A program made the translations under genes and the position numbers. The notes under the pieces are model-generated. The model made no database searches. It saw nothing but the letters and a program-made list of their open reading frames with translations, and was not told the origin of the DNA. A stretch of DNA of 40,690 nucleotides from JBOHCT01 sp050699055. Lineage in GTDB: Bacteria; Actinomycetota; Actinomycetes; Streptosporangiales; JBOHCT01. Shown here one piece after another: positions 24,001-32,369 of the stretch (position 1 is its first letter; each line of letters starts with the position of its first letter). The stretch spans positions 1-40,690 of the forward strand of contig JBOHCT010000011.1 in the NCBI GenBank assembly GCA_050699055.1, read 5' to 3'.

Positions 24001-24669
24001 ATGCCGCACAGTCAGCAGGAGATGGAGGCGTTCTTCCGGGAGCGTGGCTTCGGGCGCACGATGGGCTTCGGTGACCGGCCGGCCCTGGTGGTCATCGACC
24101 TGATCCGCGCGTTCACGAACCCGGACCTGCCGCTCGGTGCGCCGCTCGACGATCAGTTGGCGGCGACCCGGCGACTCCTGGAGGGGGCTCGGCGGCGCGG
24201 CGCACCCGTCTTCTTCACCACCGTCGCCTACGACGAGCCCGACCTGCGCGACGCCGGCGTGTGGGCGTTGAAGCAGTCGGGGACGACGACGCTGCGCGCG
24301 GGCACGCCGGAGGTGGAGATCGACCCGAGGCTCGAGCGCCGAGGGGGAGAGCAGCTCATCGTCAAGAAGTACGCGTCCGCCTTCTTCGGCACCGACCTCA
24401 TCAGCCGGCTGAACGCGCTGCGGGTCGACACGCTGCTCCTGGCCGGATGCACGACGAGTGGTTGCGTCCGCGCGACAGCGGTCGACGGGCTGCAGAACGG
24501 CTTTCGGGTCATGGTCGTACGCGAGGCGGTCGGCGACCGGGCCGAGGCCGCGCACACCCAGAGCCTGTTCGATCTCCACGCCAAGTACGCCGACGTCGTG
24601 ACCTTGGACGAGACCCTGACGTACCTGAAGGGCGATCGCGCGGCGCCGCCGGAAGGAAGCTCCTCATGA
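24001..24669 (+). CDS. Cysteine hydrolase (isochorismatase-like amidohydrolase)
   Basis: 222 residues. The catalytic triad of the isochorismatase-like hydrolases is visible: D33 in VVIDLIRAFTNP, Lys in IVKKYASAFFGT (K122/K123) and C155 in GCTTSGCVRATAVD. The DLxxAFT and KxxxSAFFGT pattern is closest to N-carbamoylsarcosine amidases and maleamate amidohydrolases, which hydrolyse amide bonds. The downstream deacetylase overlaps by 4 bp (ATGA). This suggests that a nitrogen-containing substrate or intermediate is processed by this block. Exact substrate unknown. Confidence 0.86.
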   Translation: MPHSQQEMEAFFRERGFGRTMGFGDRPALVVIDLIRAFTNPDLPLGAPLDDQLAATRRLLEGARRRGAPVFFTTVAYDEPDLRDAGVWALKQSGTTTLRAGTPEVEIDPRLERRGGEQLIVKKYASAFFGTDLISRLNALRVDTLLLAGCTTSGCVRATAVDGLQNGFRVMVVREAVGDRAEAAHTQSLFDLHAKYADVVTLDETLTYLKGDRAAPPEGSSS

Positions 24670-25565
24670 GTGTCCGGCCGCCGTACGACTACTCGCCCAT
24701 CGTCAGGCGTGCGCCGATCGAGTGGCCGGACGGCAAGCGGCTCGCCGTATGGGTCGGCCTGAACGTCGAGCACTTCGACTACGGGACTCCCTCGACGAGC
24801 ATCCAGGACGTCACCGCGGCCCTGGTCCCCGATCCGCTGAACCACGGCTGGCGCGACTACGGCACCCGTGTGGGCGTCTGGCGGATCATGGACATCCTGG
24901 ATCGCCATGGGGTTCGCGCGAGCGTCCTGCTCAACTCCGCGGTCTGCACCGAGTATCCGGAGATCATCGAGGAGGGCCGCAGGCGTGGGTGGGTGTGGCT
25001 CGCGCACGGCCGGGCGAACTCGATCCTCCAAACCGGCATGGAGGCCGACGAGGAGCGCGCGTACCTCACCGAGGTCGTCGAGACGATCGCGAGCCACACC
25101 AGGGTCCGCCCGAAAGGCTGGCTCGGCCCGGCGCTGAGCGAGACCCCACGGACGCTGGAGCTGCTGGCCGAGCTCGGCGTCGGCTACACCTGCGACTGGT
25201 GCGCAGACGATCAACCCTTCCCGATGCGGGTGCGAGGCGGACGGATGATCTCTGTCCCGTACTCGATCGAGGTCAACGACATTCCGCTGTGTGTGAGCAA
25301 GAGCTTCACCGGACCGGACCTGTACCAGCTGCTCGTCGACCAGTTCGACGTGCTGTACGCCGAGTCGCGGCAGATCGCGCGGGTGATGAACATCGCCATC
25401 CATCCGTTCGCCGTGGGGCAGGCGTTTCGCAGCCGTCACCTCGACCGTGCGCTGGCCTATATCGCGGGCCACGACGACGTCTGGCTCACCACCAGCGACG
25501 AGATCGCCGACTGGTACTACACGCACTACTACGAGCGGGACGCGCCCCCAAAGAAGAGGAGCTGA
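24666..25565 (+). CDS. Polysaccharide-deacetylase-fold hydrolase, PuuE-like
   Basis: 299 residues from ATG 24666. The NodB-type barrel is recognisable from KRLAVWVGLNVEHFD, the turn VGVWRIMDILDRHGVRASVLLNS and the late RVMNIAIHPFAVGQAFRSRHL. The zinc signature of true polysaccharide deacetylases (paired Asp and H-x3-H) is not there: the first site reads NVEHFD and the second WLAHGRANSI. That pattern matches PuuE-type allantoinases and cyclic imidases, which open amide rings. No signal peptide is seen, so it is cytoplasmic. Together with the cysteine hydrolase before it and the aldolase-type enzyme after it, it may open or deacylate a cyclic amide. Confidence 0.8.
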   Translation: MSVRPPYDYSPIVRRAPIEWPDGKRLAVWVGLNVEHFDYGTPSTSIQDVTAALVPDPLNHGWRDYGTRVGVWRIMDILDRHGVRASVLLNSAVCTEYPEIIEEGRRRGWVWLAHGRANSILQTGMEADEERAYLTEVVETIASHTRVRPKGWLGPALSETPRTLELLAELGVGYTCDWCADDQPFPMRVRGGRMISVPYSIEVNDIPLCVSKSFTGPDLYQLLVDQFDVLYAESRQIARVMNIAIHPFAVGQAFRSRHLDRALAYIAGHDDVWLTTSDEIADWYYTHYYERDAPPKKRS

Positions 25566-25566
25566 C

Positions 25567-26289
25567 ATGACGAGCGAGGCAGGGCCAGTCGAGCCGGGGC
25601 CGGTAGACGCGGTCGTCGAGGCGAGCCGGGCGTTGGCGGCCGCGGGCCACGGCGACATGGTGTGGGGCCACGCGTCGGTCCGGGATCCTCAGGGCCGCGG
25701 CGTGTGGATGAAGAGCTCCGGCTGGGGTTTGGAGGAAGTGGACGCCGAGAGCGTGGTGCTGGTGAGCCCGGAGGGAGAGGTGCTCGCCGGCTCCGGACGC
25801 CGCCACATCGAGTACCCCATCCATACCGAGATCATGAGACAGCGCCCGGACGTCACTTGTGTCGTCCACACCCACGCGGTCTCGGCCAACGCCTTCGCCT
25901 CACTCGATGTACCGCTACGCCCGCTCTCCCACGACGGCGTGCTGTTCACCGAACCCGACGTCCCGCGCTTCACCAAGACCAGCGGCCTGGTGCGGACGGC
26001 GGAACTCGGATCCGCCCTGGCTGCCGCTCTCGGGCAGGCACCCGCGTGCCTGCTGCCCCAGCACGGTCTCGCGGCCGCGGGCAAGGATGTGGCCAGCGCC
26101 GTCATGCACGCGGTGCTGCTGGACCGCGGGTGCCACGTGCAGCTCCTCGCCATGTCCGCGGGCGGCCCGGCCATCTGGACGGAGAAGGACCAGATCGAAG
26201 CCAAGCGAAAGGAAGTCTGGGCGGACTCGCAGGTGCAGGCCGGCTGGCGGTACCTGGTACGCAAGAGCGACACCACGCATGCTCGATGA
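25567..26289 (+). CDS. Class II aldolase/adducin-fold enzyme (aldolase or decarboxylase)
   Basis: 240 residues. The metal site of the fold is visible: H101 and H103 in VVHTHAVSA, H166 in LPQHGLAAAG, and a candidate acid in YPIHTEIM (E88). The phosphate-binding residues of fuculose-phosphate aldolases are not evident, fitting the non-phosphorylated-substrate branch. That branch includes the actinobacterial 3,4-dihydroxyphthalate 2-decarboxylase PhtC. It follows the deacetylase by 1 bp, with GAGGAG as RBS. Given the LigJ/LigK genes downstream and importers resembling phthalate importers, an aromatic-acid decarboxylase role is as likely as an aldolase role. The sequence cannot settle which. Confidence 0.82.
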   Translation: MTSEAGPVEPGPVDAVVEASRALAAAGHGDMVWGHASVRDPQGRGVWMKSSGWGLEEVDAESVVLVSPEGEVLAGSGRRHIEYPIHTEIMRQRPDVTCVVHTHAVSANAFASLDVPLRPLSHDGVLFTEPDVPRFTKTSGLVRTAELGSALAAALGQAPACLLPQHGLAAAGKDVASAVMHAVLLDRGCHVQLLAMSAGGPAIWTEKDQIEAKRKEVWADSQVQAGWRYLVRKSDTTHAR

Positions 26290-26323
26290 TCGTGTCCCGC
26301 ACGGACCCCGATGAGGAAAGCGC

Positions 26324-27385
26324 ATGAGCAGACAGAGCAGCGCCGCGGCCGCGCGGCCATGGCCCTCGCGCGGAGAGATGTCCCGCTCCGCGTTCCTCCG
26401 CACGCTTGGTACCACGGCGCTGGGGGCGGGGGTGCTTCTCGGCGCGGAAGCCTGCGGCAGCGGAGGCTCGGGCGGTGGGTCGTCCGGCAAGGTGTATCAC
26501 GGGAAGCAAGCGGCGGCCCATCTCCAGACGATCCAAACCGGCGCGCCGTTTTATATCGCCGAGGCGAAAGGATACTTCGAGGACGAAAGGCTCGACCTCA
26601 AGTCGGTCGAGGCCCCCGGCGGAACCAGTGCCATCCGCGTTCTGCTCGGGAGCACCCACATCGGTATGACGTCGACCATCGGCGCGATCACCGCGTATGC
26701 CAAGGGCGTCGAGGACGTGCGCATCATCGGTGGGATCTTCAACATGGACGCGACGCTCTTCCTCGCTCCCGCGGACTCAAAGATCTCACTCGACGACCTG
26801 CGCGGGAAGAAGATCGGGAGCAGTTCGCCGGATTCCATCACGACCTACTTCGCGCACCTGCTGGCGCGTGAACACGGGCTTACTCCCGGCAAGGACGTCA
26901 AGATCGTCTACGCGGGAGGCGCTCCCGACGCCTGGGCCGCCGCGCAGCACGGTGTCATCGACCTCGCGTGGTCGAACCCGCCGTTCTCGACCAAACTCGT
27001 AGAGCAAGACGACGCCCGGGTCGTCATCAGGAACAAGACCCTCAAGCCGAAGTTCGCCGACAACGTGCTCGTGACGAGCCAGTCCTTCATCGACGACCAC
27101 GCGGATGTCCTCGAGCGCTGGCTGCGGGCGCTCGGCAACGCGATCAGGTTCATGCGCTCGAACACCGACGAGGCGGCGAAGATCTGGGCCAAGGGCATCC
27201 ACCTCGACCAGAGCATCGCGCGCAAGGCGCTCGACGAGACGCTCGACGGGTTCAGCCTGGCCCTCGACCACCAGGGGATCGAGGCGAACATCGACGCGGC
27301 CAAGCAACTGGGCCAGCTGCGGAGCGCGCCGGATCTCGACACGATCCTCGTCGACCGCTTCATCCCGTCGAAGGTCACGAGCTGA
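26324..27385 (+). CDS. ABC transporter substrate-binding lipoprotein (NMT1-like)
   Basis: 353 residues. The signal region resembles that at 22905 but reads MSRSAFLRT: the second arginine of the twin-arginine motif is Ser. Export is then by Sec or by a weak Tat signal. The lipobox is loose (LLGAEAC). The mature domain has GAPFYIAEAKGYFEDERLDLKSV, RGKKIGSSSPDSITTYFAHLL, AWAAAQHGVIDLAWSNPPFSTKLV and an ending LVDRFIPSKVTS. The stop overlaps the ATPase start (TGATG), so this is the dedicated receptor of the second importer. A clear paralogue of the 22905 protein. Confidence 0.87.
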   Translation: MSRQSSAAAARPWPSRGEMSRSAFLRTLGTTALGAGVLLGAEACGSGGSGGGSSGKVYHGKQAAAHLQTIQTGAPFYIAEAKGYFEDERLDLKSVEAPGGTSAIRVLLGSTHIGMTSTIGAITAYAKGVEDVRIIGGIFNMDATLFLAPADSKISLDDLRGKKIGSSSPDSITTYFAHLLAREHGLTPGKDVKIVYAGGAPDAWAAAQHGVIDLAWSNPPFSTKLVEQDDARVVIRNKTLKPKFADNVLVTSQSFIDDHADVLERWLRALGNAIRFMRSNTDEAAKIWAKGIHLDQSIARKALDETLDGFSLALDHQGIEANIDAAKQLGQLRSAPDLDTILVDRFIPSKVTS

Positions 27386-28269
27386 TGGCGCAGCCAGAAC
27401 CGCGGGCACCCTCGACAGCCGCCAGGTCCGAGCCGGGCACTGGGCCGGCCCCGCCTTCCGGGGTCGTCGTGACCGGAGTGAAGAAGACCTACGTCGATCC
27501 GACCGGGTCCTCGGTGGAAGCGATCGCCGACGTCTCCGGCACCGTCGGGGCCGGGAGGTTCGTCTCCCTCGTCGGGCCCAGCGGCTGCGGCAAGACCACG
27601 CTGCTGGACATCGTCGGCGGCCTCCAGCGCGCCACGGCGGGACGGGTGACGATCGACGGCAAGGAGGTGACGCGCCCGCACCGCGGCACGGCGATGGTGT
27701 TCCAGGAGGACTCGACGCTGCATTGGCGCACGGTGCTGGAGAACGTCGCGTTCGGTCTGGAGGTCGCTGGGGTACCGCGCCGGGAGCGGCTCGACCGGTC
27801 CCGTGCCATGATCAGGTTGGTGGGCCTGGCGGACTTCGAGGACCGGCGGCCCGGTCAGTTGTCGGGCGGGATGAAGCAGCGCGTCGCCATCGCGCGGGCG
27901 CTCGCGCTCGACCCGCGCATCCTGCTGATGGACGAGCCGTTCGGCGCCCTCGACCAGCAGACCCGCATGTTCATTGGGCAAGAGCTGCTGCGCATATGGG
28001 AGGTCGAGCAGAAGAGCGTTCTCTTCGTGACGCACGACATCCACGAGGCCGTGCTCCTCTCCGACGAGATCTGGGTGTTCTCCGCGCGGCCGGCGCGCAT
28101 TCGCGAGGTCGTCACCGTCGATCTCCCTCGTCCCCGCGACGCGGACATGATTCGCAGGCCAGAGTTCCATGCCTATACCGACCACCTCTGGACGCTGATC
28201 TCCGAGGAGGTCCAGGGCAGGCCCGAGGCGGGTCCGGACGAACGTCGTGGCTCGCCGGAGGCGGGATGA
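27385..28269 (+). CDS. ABC transporter ATP-binding protein (SsuB/TauB type)
   Basis: 294 residues with a complete set of motifs: Walker A GPSGCGKTT, Q-loop VFQEDSTLHWR, signature LSGGMKQR, Walker B LLMDEPFGALD and switch His in FVTHD. It shares the unusual QED..WR Q-loop stretch with the ATPase at 16290, so the two importers are related. It ends normally (EEVQGRPEAG...), which is why the missing stop in the other copy stands out. The stop overlaps the permease start as ATGA. Confidence 0.92.
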   Translation: MAQPEPRAPSTAARSEPGTGPAPPSGVVVTGVKKTYVDPTGSSVEAIADVSGTVGAGRFVSLVGPSGCGKTTLLDIVGGLQRATAGRVTIDGKEVTRPHRGTAMVFQEDSTLHWRTVLENVAFGLEVAGVPRRERLDRSRAMIRLVGLADFEDRRPGQLSGGMKQRVAIARALALDPRILLMDEPFGALDQQTRMFIGQELLRIWEVEQKSVLFVTHDIHEAVLLSDEIWVFSARPARIREVVTVDLPRPRDADMIRRPEFHAYTDHLWTLISEEVQGRPEAGPDERRGSPEAG

Positions 28270-29102
28270 CGACTCGGCAGCTGGACGATCCTCCGGTGCG
28301 GTCCGGTGGACCCGCGCGGAGGATGTCCGCCGGGTGGGTGAGCATGGGTCGACGGCGCTGGCTGCCGGCGGTGCTGCGGTGGCTGGTGGTGGCGGCGGCG
28401 TTCGCCCTTCTCGAGGTGCTCACGCGCGGCGGCGTGATCCCGGACTTGATCTTCCCGCCTCCGACAGAGGTCGTGCGGGCGGCGGTAGACCAGATCCCGA
28501 CCGGCCAGTTCGCGGCCGATCTGGCCCGCACGGCCGAGACCGTGGCGGTCGCCTACGCCGCCGGGCTGATCGGCGGCGCGGTCTTCGGGACCGTGAGCTG
28601 GCGCGTGCCGGTGCTCGGGCGCGTGTTCGAGCCGTACCTCGTGGCGCTCTACGCGATGCCGACCATCGTCTTCTACCCGCTCCTGCTCGCCCTGTTGGGC
28701 CTCGGGTTCGGTCCGATCGCGGTGATCGCCGCCGTCATGGCCCTCATCCCGGTGACGGTCAACGTGACAGTCGCGCTGCGGTCGGTGGCGCCGACGCTGC
28801 CGAGGCTGGGCAGGTCCCTCAACTGCTCACGCCGACAGATGTATCGGCACATCCTGCTCCCCGCCGCCCTGCCGCTGGCCATGCCGGGCCTGCGGCTGGG
28901 GTTCATCTACGCGCTCATCGGCACGATCGCGATGGAGTTCATCCTCGCCGACCGCGGCCTCGGCTTCCGGATCGGCATCGACTATCGGCAGTTCGAGGGG
29001 GAGCAGATGTGGGGTCTCGTGGTGATCGTCGCGTTCCTGGCGATCGTGGCGAACGCACTGCTGTCCTGGCTCGAGCGTCGAGTGCGGCGGGACATGCTCT
29101 GA
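28266..29102 (+). CDS. ABC transporter permease (SsuC/TauC type)
   Basis: 278 residues from ATG 28266. A basic cytoplasmic N-terminus precedes about six hydrophobic helices, starting at WLVVAAAFALLEVL. The coupling loop is LPRLGRSLNCSRRQMYRHILLPAALPLAMPGLRLG, typical of the nitrate/sulfonate/NMT1 importer family. It is the first of two non-identical permeases of the second importer. Confidence 0.9.
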   Translation: MTTRQLDDPPVRSGGPARRMSAGWVSMGRRRWLPAVLRWLVVAAAFALLEVLTRGGVIPDLIFPPPTEVVRAAVDQIPTGQFAADLARTAETVAVAYAAGLIGGAVFGTVSWRVPVLGRVFEPYLVALYAMPTIVFYPLLLALLGLGFGPIAVIAAVMALIPVTVNVTVALRSVAPTLPRLGRSLNCSRRQMYRHILLPAALPLAMPGLRLGFIYALIGTIAMEFILADRGLGFRIGIDYRQFEGEQMWGLVVIVAFLAIVANALLSWLERRVRRDML

Positions 29103-29104
29103 TC

Positions 29105-29896
29105 ATGACGGCGATCGACCAGCAGGCGAGAGCGGAGCCGGTTCGCAGGCCGGACCGGCGGGCGGTAGCGGTCTGGGGTGGCCGGTTCGGCGTGATCGCC
29201 CTCATCGTCGGGGTGTGGGCGTTGCTGGCAGCGGTGATCGACCTGATCCCCCCGATCGTCGACACAGGGGACACGCTGGCCTCCGCGTTCGGCGAGGGAT
29301 GGATCTGGTCGCCCCTGTGGGACACGCTGAAGGCGGCCCTCGCCGGGTTCGTCGTCGCCGCGGCCGTCGGCCTGTTCGGCGGCTTCGTCATAGGGCGTAC
29401 GGGACTGTTGCGGCGCGTGGTGGAGCCGATGATCGCCGGCCTGTTCGCGGTCCCACGGATCATCCTCTACCCGACCCTGCTGGCCATCTTCGGGGTAGGC
29501 GCGAGCGCGAAGCTGTCGATGGCCGCGCTCTCGGCCTTCTTCCCCATCTTCATGACGACGCTCGCCGCCGTGCGGAACGTCAACCCCACGCTGGTCCGCG
29601 TCGGGCGGTCCGTCGTCTGCACGCGATGGGGACTGGCCCGCAAGATCTACCTGCCGGCCACCGCGGACTCCGTCCTGTCGGGGCTGCGTATCGGGTACAG
29701 CATCGCGTTCGTCAACGTCATCATCGCGGAGTTCTTCGCCGCCACCAACGGCCTCGGCCGTACCGTGTCCCAGGCCTACGGGTTGCAGGAGCTGCCCCGC
29801 ATGTTCGCGGTCATCATCGTGATCTTCATCATGGCGCTCGGCGGCAACCTCGTGCTCTGGGCGGTCGAGTTCCGTGTTCGGGGACGAGTGTCGTGA
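29105..29896 (+). CDS. ABC transporter permease (SsuC/TauC type)
   Basis: 263 residues, ATG 2 bp after the preceding stop. Six or so membrane helices are present, with the coupling loop LVRVGRSVVCTRWGLARKIYLPATADSVLSGLRIG. It pairs with the 28266 permease, presumably as a heterodimer. The same two-permease layout occurs in the first importer (18174 and 18965), and each permease resembles its positional counterpart there. Confidence 0.9.
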   Translation: MTAIDQQARAEPVRRPDRRAVAVWGGRFGVIALIVGVWALLAAVIDLIPPIVDTGDTLASAFGEGWIWSPLWDTLKAALAGFVVAAAVGLFGGFVIGRTGLLRRVVEPMIAGLFAVPRIILYPTLLAIFGVGASAKLSMAALSAFFPIFMTTLAAVRNVNPTLVRVGRSVVCTRWGLARKIYLPATADSVLSGLRIGYSIAFVNVIIAEFFAATNGLGRTVSQAYGLQELPRMFAVIIVIFIMALGGNLVLWAVEFRVRGRVS

Positions 29897-29943
29897 CAGG
29901 TCCCCCTACCTGCACCGCCCGCTGATCGCGAGGGTCCAGACGG

Positions 29944-31074
29944 ATGCCATCGCTCCAGCACATGAGATTCGACAACGTCGGCAGCCTGCTGCGTCCCGCC
30001 TCGCTCAAGCGGGCCTACGCCGACCACGACGCCGGCTCCATCGACGACGCGGGCCTTCGGCAGGCTCAGGACGAGGCTGTGGCGTCGGTGATCGCTGCGC
30101 AGGAGGCGCACGGATTTCCCGTGGTGGTCGACGGAGAGTTCCGACGCCGTCAGTTCATGGAGAGCTTCGCGACCGTCGCGGGTTTCGATGGGGTACGGCG
30201 TGAGCTGACCGCGTCCGTCCTGGCGCGGGAAGGCCCGAGCGGCGGGCGAGGTCGCCTGCGGCGCGATCCGGCACTGTCGGTCGGCGTCGCGGCCACCGAG
30301 CCGCTTCGGCTTCGGGAGAACCGGCCGCTCGAGGAGTACCGTTTCGCGGCGGCCCGTACCGCGATCCCCGTCAAGGCGACGCTCGTCGGGCCCGACCGGC
30401 TCGCGCAGATGTTCGAGCCGAGGGGGTCGATCGAGCGTTACCGGGATCGTCGAGTCTTCCTCGACGACGTCGTCGGGGTCGAGCGCGACATCGTCCGCGG
30501 TCTCGTCGATGCCGGGTGTCGATACATCCAAGTCGACGCGCCGGGATTCACCGCCTACGTCGACGGGCGCTCACGTGAACGCATGCGTGCCCGTGGCCTC
30601 GACCCGGACGAGCAGCTCGACGCCACGATCGCCGCCGAGAACGCGGTGATCGCGGGTTTCTCTGAGGTGACCTTCGGGATCCATGTCTGTCGCGGCAACC
30701 GGGAGGGCCGCTGGCACCGCGAGGGAACCTATGACGCGGTAGCCGAGCGACTCTTCGGCGGCCTGCGCCACGACCGGTTCCTGCTCGAGTACGACACCCC
30801 GAGGGCCGGGAACTTCGCGCCGCTGCGGTTCGTACAAGGCGACGCGGTCGCTGTCCTCGGTCTCGTGACGACCAAGCACCCGGCACTCGAGGACAAGGAT
30901 GAGGTCAAGCGCCGCATCGACGAGGCCGCGGGTCATGTGCCGACGGAGCGGCTCGGGCTGAGCCCCCAGTGCGGTTTCGCCTCCTCCCTGGTCGGCAACC
31001 CGGTGACCGTGGATGACCAGTGGCGGAAACTCGACCTTGTCCGGGACGTTTGCGAGGAGGTGTGGGGCCGGTGA
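29944..31074 (+). CDS. MetE-like zinc methyltransferase family protein
   Basis: 376 residues from ATG 29944 (ATG 29962 is an in-frame alternative directly before the conserved RFDNVGSLLRP). This is the short, C-terminal-half form of cobalamin-independent methionine synthase (YxjG/YxjH-like). The zinc site looks complete: H247 and C249 in FGIHVCRGN, E282 in LLEYDT and C343 in LSPQCGFAS. A full site implies thiol alkyl transfer. Homologues regenerate methionine from various methyl donors or are unassigned. It ends the second transporter operon, and its stop lies in the loop of a terminator-like hairpin. Its partner at 21809 has a less complete site. Confidence 0.82.
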   Translation: MPSLQHMRFDNVGSLLRPASLKRAYADHDAGSIDDAGLRQAQDEAVASVIAAQEAHGFPVVVDGEFRRRQFMESFATVAGFDGVRRELTASVLAREGPSGGRGRLRRDPALSVGVAATEPLRLRENRPLEEYRFAAARTAIPVKATLVGPDRLAQMFEPRGSIERYRDRRVFLDDVVGVERDIVRGLVDAGCRYIQVDAPGFTAYVDGRSRERMRARGLDPDEQLDATIAAENAVIAGFSEVTFGIHVCRGNREGRWHREGTYDAVAERLFGGLRHDRFLLEYDTPRAGNFAPLRFVQGDAVAVLGLVTTKHPALEDKDEVKRRIDEAAGHVPTERLGLSPQCGFASSLVGNPVTVDDQWRKLDLVRDVCEEVWGR

Positions 31075-31090
31075 CCGAACCCCACACCTC
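31057..31090 (+). terminator. Strong hairpin at operon end
   Basis: GAGGTGTGGGG (31057-31067) pairs perfectly with CCCCACACCTC (31080-31090). The 12-nt loop contains its own CGGT-G-ACCG mini-stem and the stop codon of the MetE-like gene. No T-run follows, as is common for actinobacterial terminators. Confidence 0.7.
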
Positions 31091-31228
31091 GTAGTACTCC
31101 CGTGGCGCACGCACAACTCATACCGTCGGCAAAACGATCATGTTTCCCTTCCACGTGGCAGCTAAGCCTGACATTTCGGGCGCAATTATGGTCACTCGCG
31201 AGGAGAACGTGATCAACTTCTGCGGTGG

Positions 31229-31258
31229 TTGTCGCGGCACATGGCCTCCGCCTAGTAT
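31229..31258 (+). promoter_or_regulatory. Promoter for ligJ-ligK
   Basis: TTGTCG (31229-31234), 18 bp, then TAGTAT (31253-31258), about 95 bp before ATG 31353. Directly downstream the hexamer GATTGT repeats at 31262-31267 and 31274-31279, near the predicted start of transcription, and may be a regulator site. The rest of the 278-bp gap before ligJ is less GC-rich and shows no gene. Confidence 0.5.
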
Positions 31259-31352
31259 GACGATTGTAAACAGGATTGTCGACACTCGGTCACCTGTGCT
31301 GCGACGAGTCCGCGGTGGCCGCAGCGCGACGGCTTGTGCGAGGAGGACTTCG

Positions 31353-32369
31353 ATGGTCATTGACTGTCATGGTCATTACACGACGACGCCGCCGGGGGTG
31401 GCCGCGTGGCGGGAGGCGCAGAGGGAGGCCGTGGCAGCCGACCCGGGTTGCGTGGGGGAGAAGGGGGTCCTGGAGGTCAACGATGAGGAGATACGGGAGA
31501 GCGTGGAGGGCGCGCAGCTTGCGGTGCAGGGCGACCGTGGTATCGATGTGACGGTGTTCTCGCCGCGGGCCAGTTGGATGGGTCACCACATCGGTAACGA
31601 GCACACGTCGCGGCTCTGGACGGAGCACCAGAACGAGCTGGTGCGGCGCGTGTGTGATCTGTTCCCGGACAGTTTCGTGCCGGTGGCTCAGCTTCCGCAG
31701 TCTCCGGGGGCGTCGATCGCCGGGTCTGTCGCGGAGTTGCGGCGCTGTGTCGAGGAGATGGGTTTCGTCGGCTGCAACATCAACCTGGATCCGTCCGGCG
31801 GGTTTTGGAGCGGGCCGCCGCTGTGGGACCGGTACTGGTGGCCGCTGTGGGAGGCGATGGTCGAGCTCGACGTCCCTGGGATGATCCATGTCAGCGCGGC
31901 GGCGAACGAGAGTTTCCACACCACTGGTTCGCATTATCTGGGGGCTGACACGACGGCGTTCATGCAGGCGCTGACGTCAGGTTTTCTGTCGGACTTTCCT
32001 GGCCTGCGGTTGATCATCCCACACGGCGGTGGGGCGGTCCCGTACCACTGGGGGCGCTTCAAGGGCATGGCCCAGGACAAGGGGTGGGACTTCGACGGTC
32101 TGCTCGACCACATCTGGTTCGACACCTGTGTCTACCATCAGCCGGGCATCGATCTCCTGCTGCGTGTGGTGCCGGCCGACAACATCCTGTTCGCGTCGGA
32201 GATGATCGGTGCGGTGCGCGGGGTCGACCCTGCTACCGGGCATTACTGGGACGACACCAGGCGCTACATCGAGGCGGCGGATCTTACCGACACCGACCGC
32301 CGGAAGATCTACGAGGACAATGCCCGCCGGGTCTTCCCCCGGCTCAAGACGGCGGGGGGTGCGCGGTGA
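31353..32369 (+). CDS. ligJ: 4-oxalomesaconate hydratase, LigJ-type amidohydrolase
   Basis: 338 residues from ATG 31353 with AGGAGG 6 bp upstream. It starts MVIDCHGHYTTTP (metal ligands H6 and H8) and carries the LigJ hallmarks DVTVFSPRASWMGHHIGNEH, FHTTGSHYLGADTTAFMQ, IPHGGGAVPYHWGRFKG, FDTCVYHQPGIDLL and LFASEMIGAVRG. These match my memory of Sphingobium LigJ nearly along the full length. The enzyme adds water to 4-oxalomesaconate to give 4-carboxy-4-hydroxy-2-oxoadipate in the protocatechuate 4,5-cleavage and gallate pathways. The stop overlaps the next gene's GTG. This is the most secure pathway marker in the window. Confidence 0.93.
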   Translation: MVIDCHGHYTTTPPGVAAWREAQREAVAADPGCVGEKGVLEVNDEEIRESVEGAQLAVQGDRGIDVTVFSPRASWMGHHIGNEHTSRLWTEHQNELVRRVCDLFPDSFVPVAQLPQSPGASIAGSVAELRRCVEEMGFVGCNINLDPSGGFWSGPPLWDRYWWPLWEAMVELDVPGMIHVSAAANESFHTTGSHYLGADTTAFMQALTSGFLSDFPGLRLIIPHGGGAVPYHWGRFKGMAQDKGWDFDGLLDHIWFDTCVYHQPGIDLLLRVVPADNILFASEMIGAVRGVDPATGHYWDDTRRYIEAADLTDTDRRKIYEDNARRVFPRLKTAGGAR

